Origin: Pseudodesulfovibrio sp. JC047
GTDB taxonomy: Bacteria > Desulfobacterota > Desulfovibrionia > Desulfovibrionales > Desulfovibrionaceae
Assembly: GCF_010468615.1 (NCBI RefSeq)
Contig: NZ_WUEH01000001.1
Location: 62,001-126,000, forward strand
Length of the DNA: 64,000 nt
Direction: 5' to 3'
Part shown: piece after piece, positions 61,908 to 64,000 of the stretch
Layout of the letters: each line of letters begins with the position of its first letter
Numbering within the stretch: the stretch's first letter is position 1
Notes under the pieces: model-generated
Database searches by the model: none
The model's input: the letters and a program-made list of their open reading frames with translations, nothing else
What the model was told of the DNA's origin: nothing
Position numbers and translations under genes: made by a program

Positions 61908-62177
61908 ATGGTCATTCATGAATATGCCGGAGTTGTCACCGAACTGCCCGACAGAGCTTGCCCGCACTGTGGCAAGATAATGGACGCATGGCTCGCACCG
62001 CCGGAATCCGGCTGGAATGTCATTCTGATTTGCAACAACAACAATTGTTCACATTATCTGGAGTCCGAAGGAGATATTCTCCACAAACGGGACGATTCCC
62101 ATCTGGGATGCCGATATGCAGAAGATCCGGACAATGGATTCAAACCCGTCAATGTTCTTGCCGTCTGCCCGCACTAA
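61908..62177 (+). CDS. Small zinc-ribbon-like protein, 89 residues
   Basis: An 89-residue protein with cysteine pairs suited to a zinc ribbon: RACPHCGKIM near residue 20, then ICNNNNCSHYL near 43, with further cysteines at GCRYAED and the last AVCPH. Function unknown; similar small proteins occur in related sulfate reducers by my recollection. The ATG at 61908 follows CAAGGAGTAACTT. Terminator follows within 25 bases, so it is a single unit. Confidence 0.7.
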   Translation: MVIHEYAGVVTELPDRACPHCGKIMDAWLAPPESGWNVILICNNNNCSHYLESEGDILHKRDDSHLGCRYAEDPDNGFKPVNVLAVCPH

Positions 62178-62198
62178 CCGTTTTTCATAGAACACCGT

Positions 62199-62230
62199 AA
62201 AAAGGGTTTCGTTCTGCGGAACCCTTTTTA
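62199..62230 (+). terminator. Terminator after the small zinc-ribbon-like gene
   Basis: AAAAAGGGTT-T-CG pairs with CG-G-AACCCTTTTT around TTCTG, with the T run formed by the stem end. Confidence 0.8.
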
Positions 62231-62314
62231 TGTTTTCCTCCCCCACTCATTCTTATTCCTTTCCCCACCAATCGATGCTAAATTTTGTGACCATTTGCAA
62301 AAAAGGATACCGCT

Positions 62315-63217
62315 TTGATACAGACGACCGGCCAAACCAAGGCATTTCTGGCTCTCGGCGCAGCCGTCGTGCTCTGGGCCAGCTCATTTATCGTTCTTAA
62401 ATTCGCCTTTCAATACTTTGATCCGATGGTGGTCATCTTTGGACGAATGCTCATTGCCAGTCTCTGTTTTCTGCTAATTTTCAAAAATCTGAAAAATATC
62501 GAATACCGTCCGGGGGATTGGAAACTCCTGCTCTTCATGGGCGTATGCGAGCCGGGTTTCTACTTTGTCTTTGAAGCCATGGCCCTCACCTACACGGATG
62601 CCTCACAGGCGGGCATGATCTGCGCCCTGTTGCCACTCATGGCCGCCGTGGTCGCCCGATTCACCCTCGGCGAACAACTGACCCGCCGCATGGTCGTCAG
62701 CTTCTGTCTCGCCATTGTTGGAGCCGTGGTGCTCTCTGTAGCTGCCGAACCAACAACAACTGCATCCAATCCCGTTCTGGGGAATTTTCTGGAATTCATG
62801 GCTATGGTCTGCGCAGTCGGGTACATGATTTCTCTCAAGAAACTCAGCCCACGATACAATTCATGGTTTTTGACCATGATTCAGGCCTTTATCGGTGCCA
62901 TCTTCTATTTTCCACTCCTGTTCCTGCCAACAACGACACTGCCCACATCCTTTGACCCATTCGGTGTCTTCACCGTCGTCTATCTGGGGATCATGGTCAC
63001 TATCCTGGCCTATGGACTCTACAACTACGGCATGTCGAAAATCCCGGTGGGACAAGCATCCTCTTTCATCAACCTGATTCCGGTCCTCACCCTGATCTTC
63101 GGGATGGTCTTTCTCAATGAACGTCTCAACTGGGTTCAATACGCCGCGTCCGCACTGGTCATTATCGGTGTCTACGTGAGCCAAGGAAAATCCAAAAACC
63201 CAAAAAAAGCGATCTAA
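62315..63217 (+). CDS. EamA-family (DMT) transporter
   Basis: A 300-residue inner-membrane protein with ten hydrophobic segments in two EamA repeats (AFLALGAAVVLWASSFIVLK at the start; GVFTVVYLGIMVTILAYGLY and FINLIPVLTLIFGMVFLNER in the second). It moves a small metabolite, such as an amino acid or nucleoside; substrate unknown. The start is a TTG at 62315, with AAAAAGGAT upstream; there is no ATG before the first membrane segment. The stop TAA overlaps, on the other strand, the stop of mqnD. Confidence 0.85.
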   Translation: MIQTTGQTKAFLALGAAVVLWASSFIVLKFAFQYFDPMVVIFGRMLIASLCFLLIFKNLKNIEYRPGDWKLLLFMGVCEPGFYFVFEAMALTYTDASQAGMICALLPLMAAVVARFTLGEQLTRRMVVSFCLAIVGAVVLSVAAEPTTTASNPVLGNFLEFMAMVCAVGYMISLKKLSPRYNSWFLTMIQAFIGAIFYFPLLFLPTTTLPTSFDPFGVFTVVYLGIMVTILAYGLYNYGMSKIPVGQASSFINLIPVLTLIFGMVFLNERLNWVQYAASALVIIGVYVSQGKSKNPKKAI

Positions 63218-64000
63218 CGGGATTCGGCGGCATGAACCATCCGAAAATCGCCTGGCTCCCCTGACGTCTCGGGCGCAGGGATGAAAAGATCTTCACGCGT
63301 ACAGCCCGCTTCCTTGAGCAATCGAGCCACTGCCTCGACACCGCTATCGCCGACATCCAAACTGTATTCCGTGACAAAGGTCTCGATGTGCGTGGAAATG
63401 ACGGTATCATCCATTTCCTGCGCATAGGACTTGATATAGTCGTGCGCGCCTTCAGGATTTGACCGGGCTTCAAGCACACTCTGACGGATGGCTTCATTCA
63501 TTTGCAATGCGATATCCTGCCCCAATGACCGCTTGATGGCTATAGCCCCCAACGGAATCGGCATTCCGGTATACTCTTCCCACCAGGCACCAAGATCGAG
63601 CACCCGACACAATCCCCTTTCTCCAAAGGTAAACCGTCCTTCGTGAATCACGACCCCAGCGGCCACGTTTCCGGCGTCAACTGCTGGCATGATTTCGTCA
63701 AACACCATTTCGACCAGATCAACGGAAATCCCCGCATCCTTGCAGCACAACCCAAACAACAGATTGGCCGTGGTATGCCGTCCAGGAATGGCGACCCGTT
63801 GCCCATCCAGTGACGCGATGTCACACCCGTCACGCGCAACCACAATCGGACCGACGCCATAGCCCATGGCCCCACCGGCACGCAACAAAATATATTTATC
63901 CAACACCCCGGCAGCAGCAGCCACCGAGATTTTCACCACATCGAGAGAACCGGATGACGCGAGTCCATTCAGCTCTTCGACATCAGCCAAAGTCACATCC
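63214..64000 (-). CDS. mqnD: 1,4-dihydroxy-6-naphthoate synthase, 5' end cut by window edge
   Basis: MqnD converts cyclic de-hypoxanthinyl futalosine to 1,4-dihydroxy-6-naphthoate in the futalosine pathway to menaquinone. The visible 261 residues begin inside the N-terminal domain (DVTLADVEELNGLA) and lack about the first 40. Family segments are DVVKISVAAAAGVLDKYILL, GGAMGYGVGPIVVARDG, VAIPGRHTTANLL, VVIHEGRFTF and LGAIAIKRSL. Fold is a periplasmic-binding-protein-like one, but the enzyme is cytosolic. Convergent with the EamA gene, whose stop overlaps by 4 bases counting both stop codons. Confidence 0.9.
   Translation of the reverse strand, partial: DVTLADVEELNGLASSGSLDVVKISVAAAAGVLDKYILLRAGGAMGYGVGPIVVARDGCDIASLDGQRVAIPGRHTTANLLFGLCCKDAGISVDLVEMVFDEIMPAVDAGNVAAGVVIHEGRFTFGERGLCRVLDLGAWWEEYTGMPIPLGAIAIKRSLGQDIALQMNEAIRQSVLEARSNPEGAHDYIKSYAQEMDDTVISTHIETFVTEYSLDVGDSGVEAVARLLKEAGCTREDLFIPAPETSGEPGDFRMVHAAESR

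Noticed and set aside
1-64000. CRISPR arrays, tRNA or rRNA genes, insertion sequences or prophage
   Set aside because: No regularly spaced repeats, tRNA-like cloverleaf, rRNA sequence, transposase or integrase was seen by reading; no search could be run.

Overview
The window looks like chromosomal core sequence of a Desulfovibrionaceae-type sulfate reducer (Desulfovibrio/Pseudodesulfovibrio-like). This is inferred from gene content, not from a search. The clues are the siroheme-to-heme genes (ahbC, hemB, ahbD and an AhbA/AhbB-type decarboxylase subunit), NikR with an upstream site resembling the operator described for Desulfovibrio, a futalosine-pathway menaquinone gene (mqnD), a split glycine decarboxylase operon, ThyX, FolE2, a second divergent DnaA, and polar-flagellum-style genes with sigma-28 and sigma-54 promoters. 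I saw no tRNA, rRNA, CRISPR array, prophage or insertion sequence. Genes are densely packed, mostly with good Shine-Dalgarno sites, and GC looks moderate by eye.

Layout. 1-2963 (minus): a truncated FAD oxidoreductase, folE2, and a methyltransferase-nikR pair with a NikR-like operator over the predicted promoter. 3276-8303 (plus): gcvH, gcvPA, gcvPB, lpdA and a YhcH-family gene. 8381-18586: a cysteine-motif protein and a CLC transporter (minus), a hypothetical plus cyuA cysteine desulfidase (plus), then on the minus strand a hypothetical, a lipoprotein, RNase J, PlsC and an EF-G-like GTPase. 18851-20918: a ParB-domain protein coupled to a spore-photoproduct-lyase-like radical SAM protein. 21090-28969: the conserved rpsB-tsf-pyrH-frr-uppS-cdsA-dxr-rseP-tsaB cluster. 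29102-32434 (minus): second dnaA, a 618-base AT-rich gap with a candidate small RNA, thyX and a degenerate shikimate-kinase-like protein.

32517-43534 (plus): a zinc-phospholipase-like protein, an AsmA-like protein, flagellin, fliD, fliS, two glycosyltransferases, a zinc-finger/YIP1 membrane protein, a small coiled protein and an OmpA-domain lipoprotein. 43678-47855: the heme cluster. 47868-53807: a membrane protein, rpe, uup, a GNAT protein and a chemoreceptor. 53882-57391 (minus): an Lrp-type regulator and bifunctional PutA. 57546-61815 (plus): an Mla-like lipid ABC system (STAS-permease, ATPase, MCE protein, lipoprotein) and darP. The window ends with a small zinc-ribbon-like protein, an EamA transporter and a truncated mqnD.

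How the parts fit. HemB makes porphobilinogen for the tetrapyrrole route, and AhbA/B, AhbC and AhbD turn siroheme into heme b. The Gcv proteins can cleave glycine, or make it in reverse, but gcvT is not here. The rpsB-tsaB block joins translation, nucleotide, isoprenoid and lipid synthesis. Flagellin, its cap (FliD) and its chaperone (FliS) sit next to glycosyltransferases that could modify flagellin. The points most worth a second look are the ParB-like/SPL-like pair, the NikR-like site, a perfect inverted repeat over the lrp start codon, the dnaA-thyX gap with its candidate RNA, and the His-rich N-terminus of AhbD. I found no clear-cut unknown multi-gene system.
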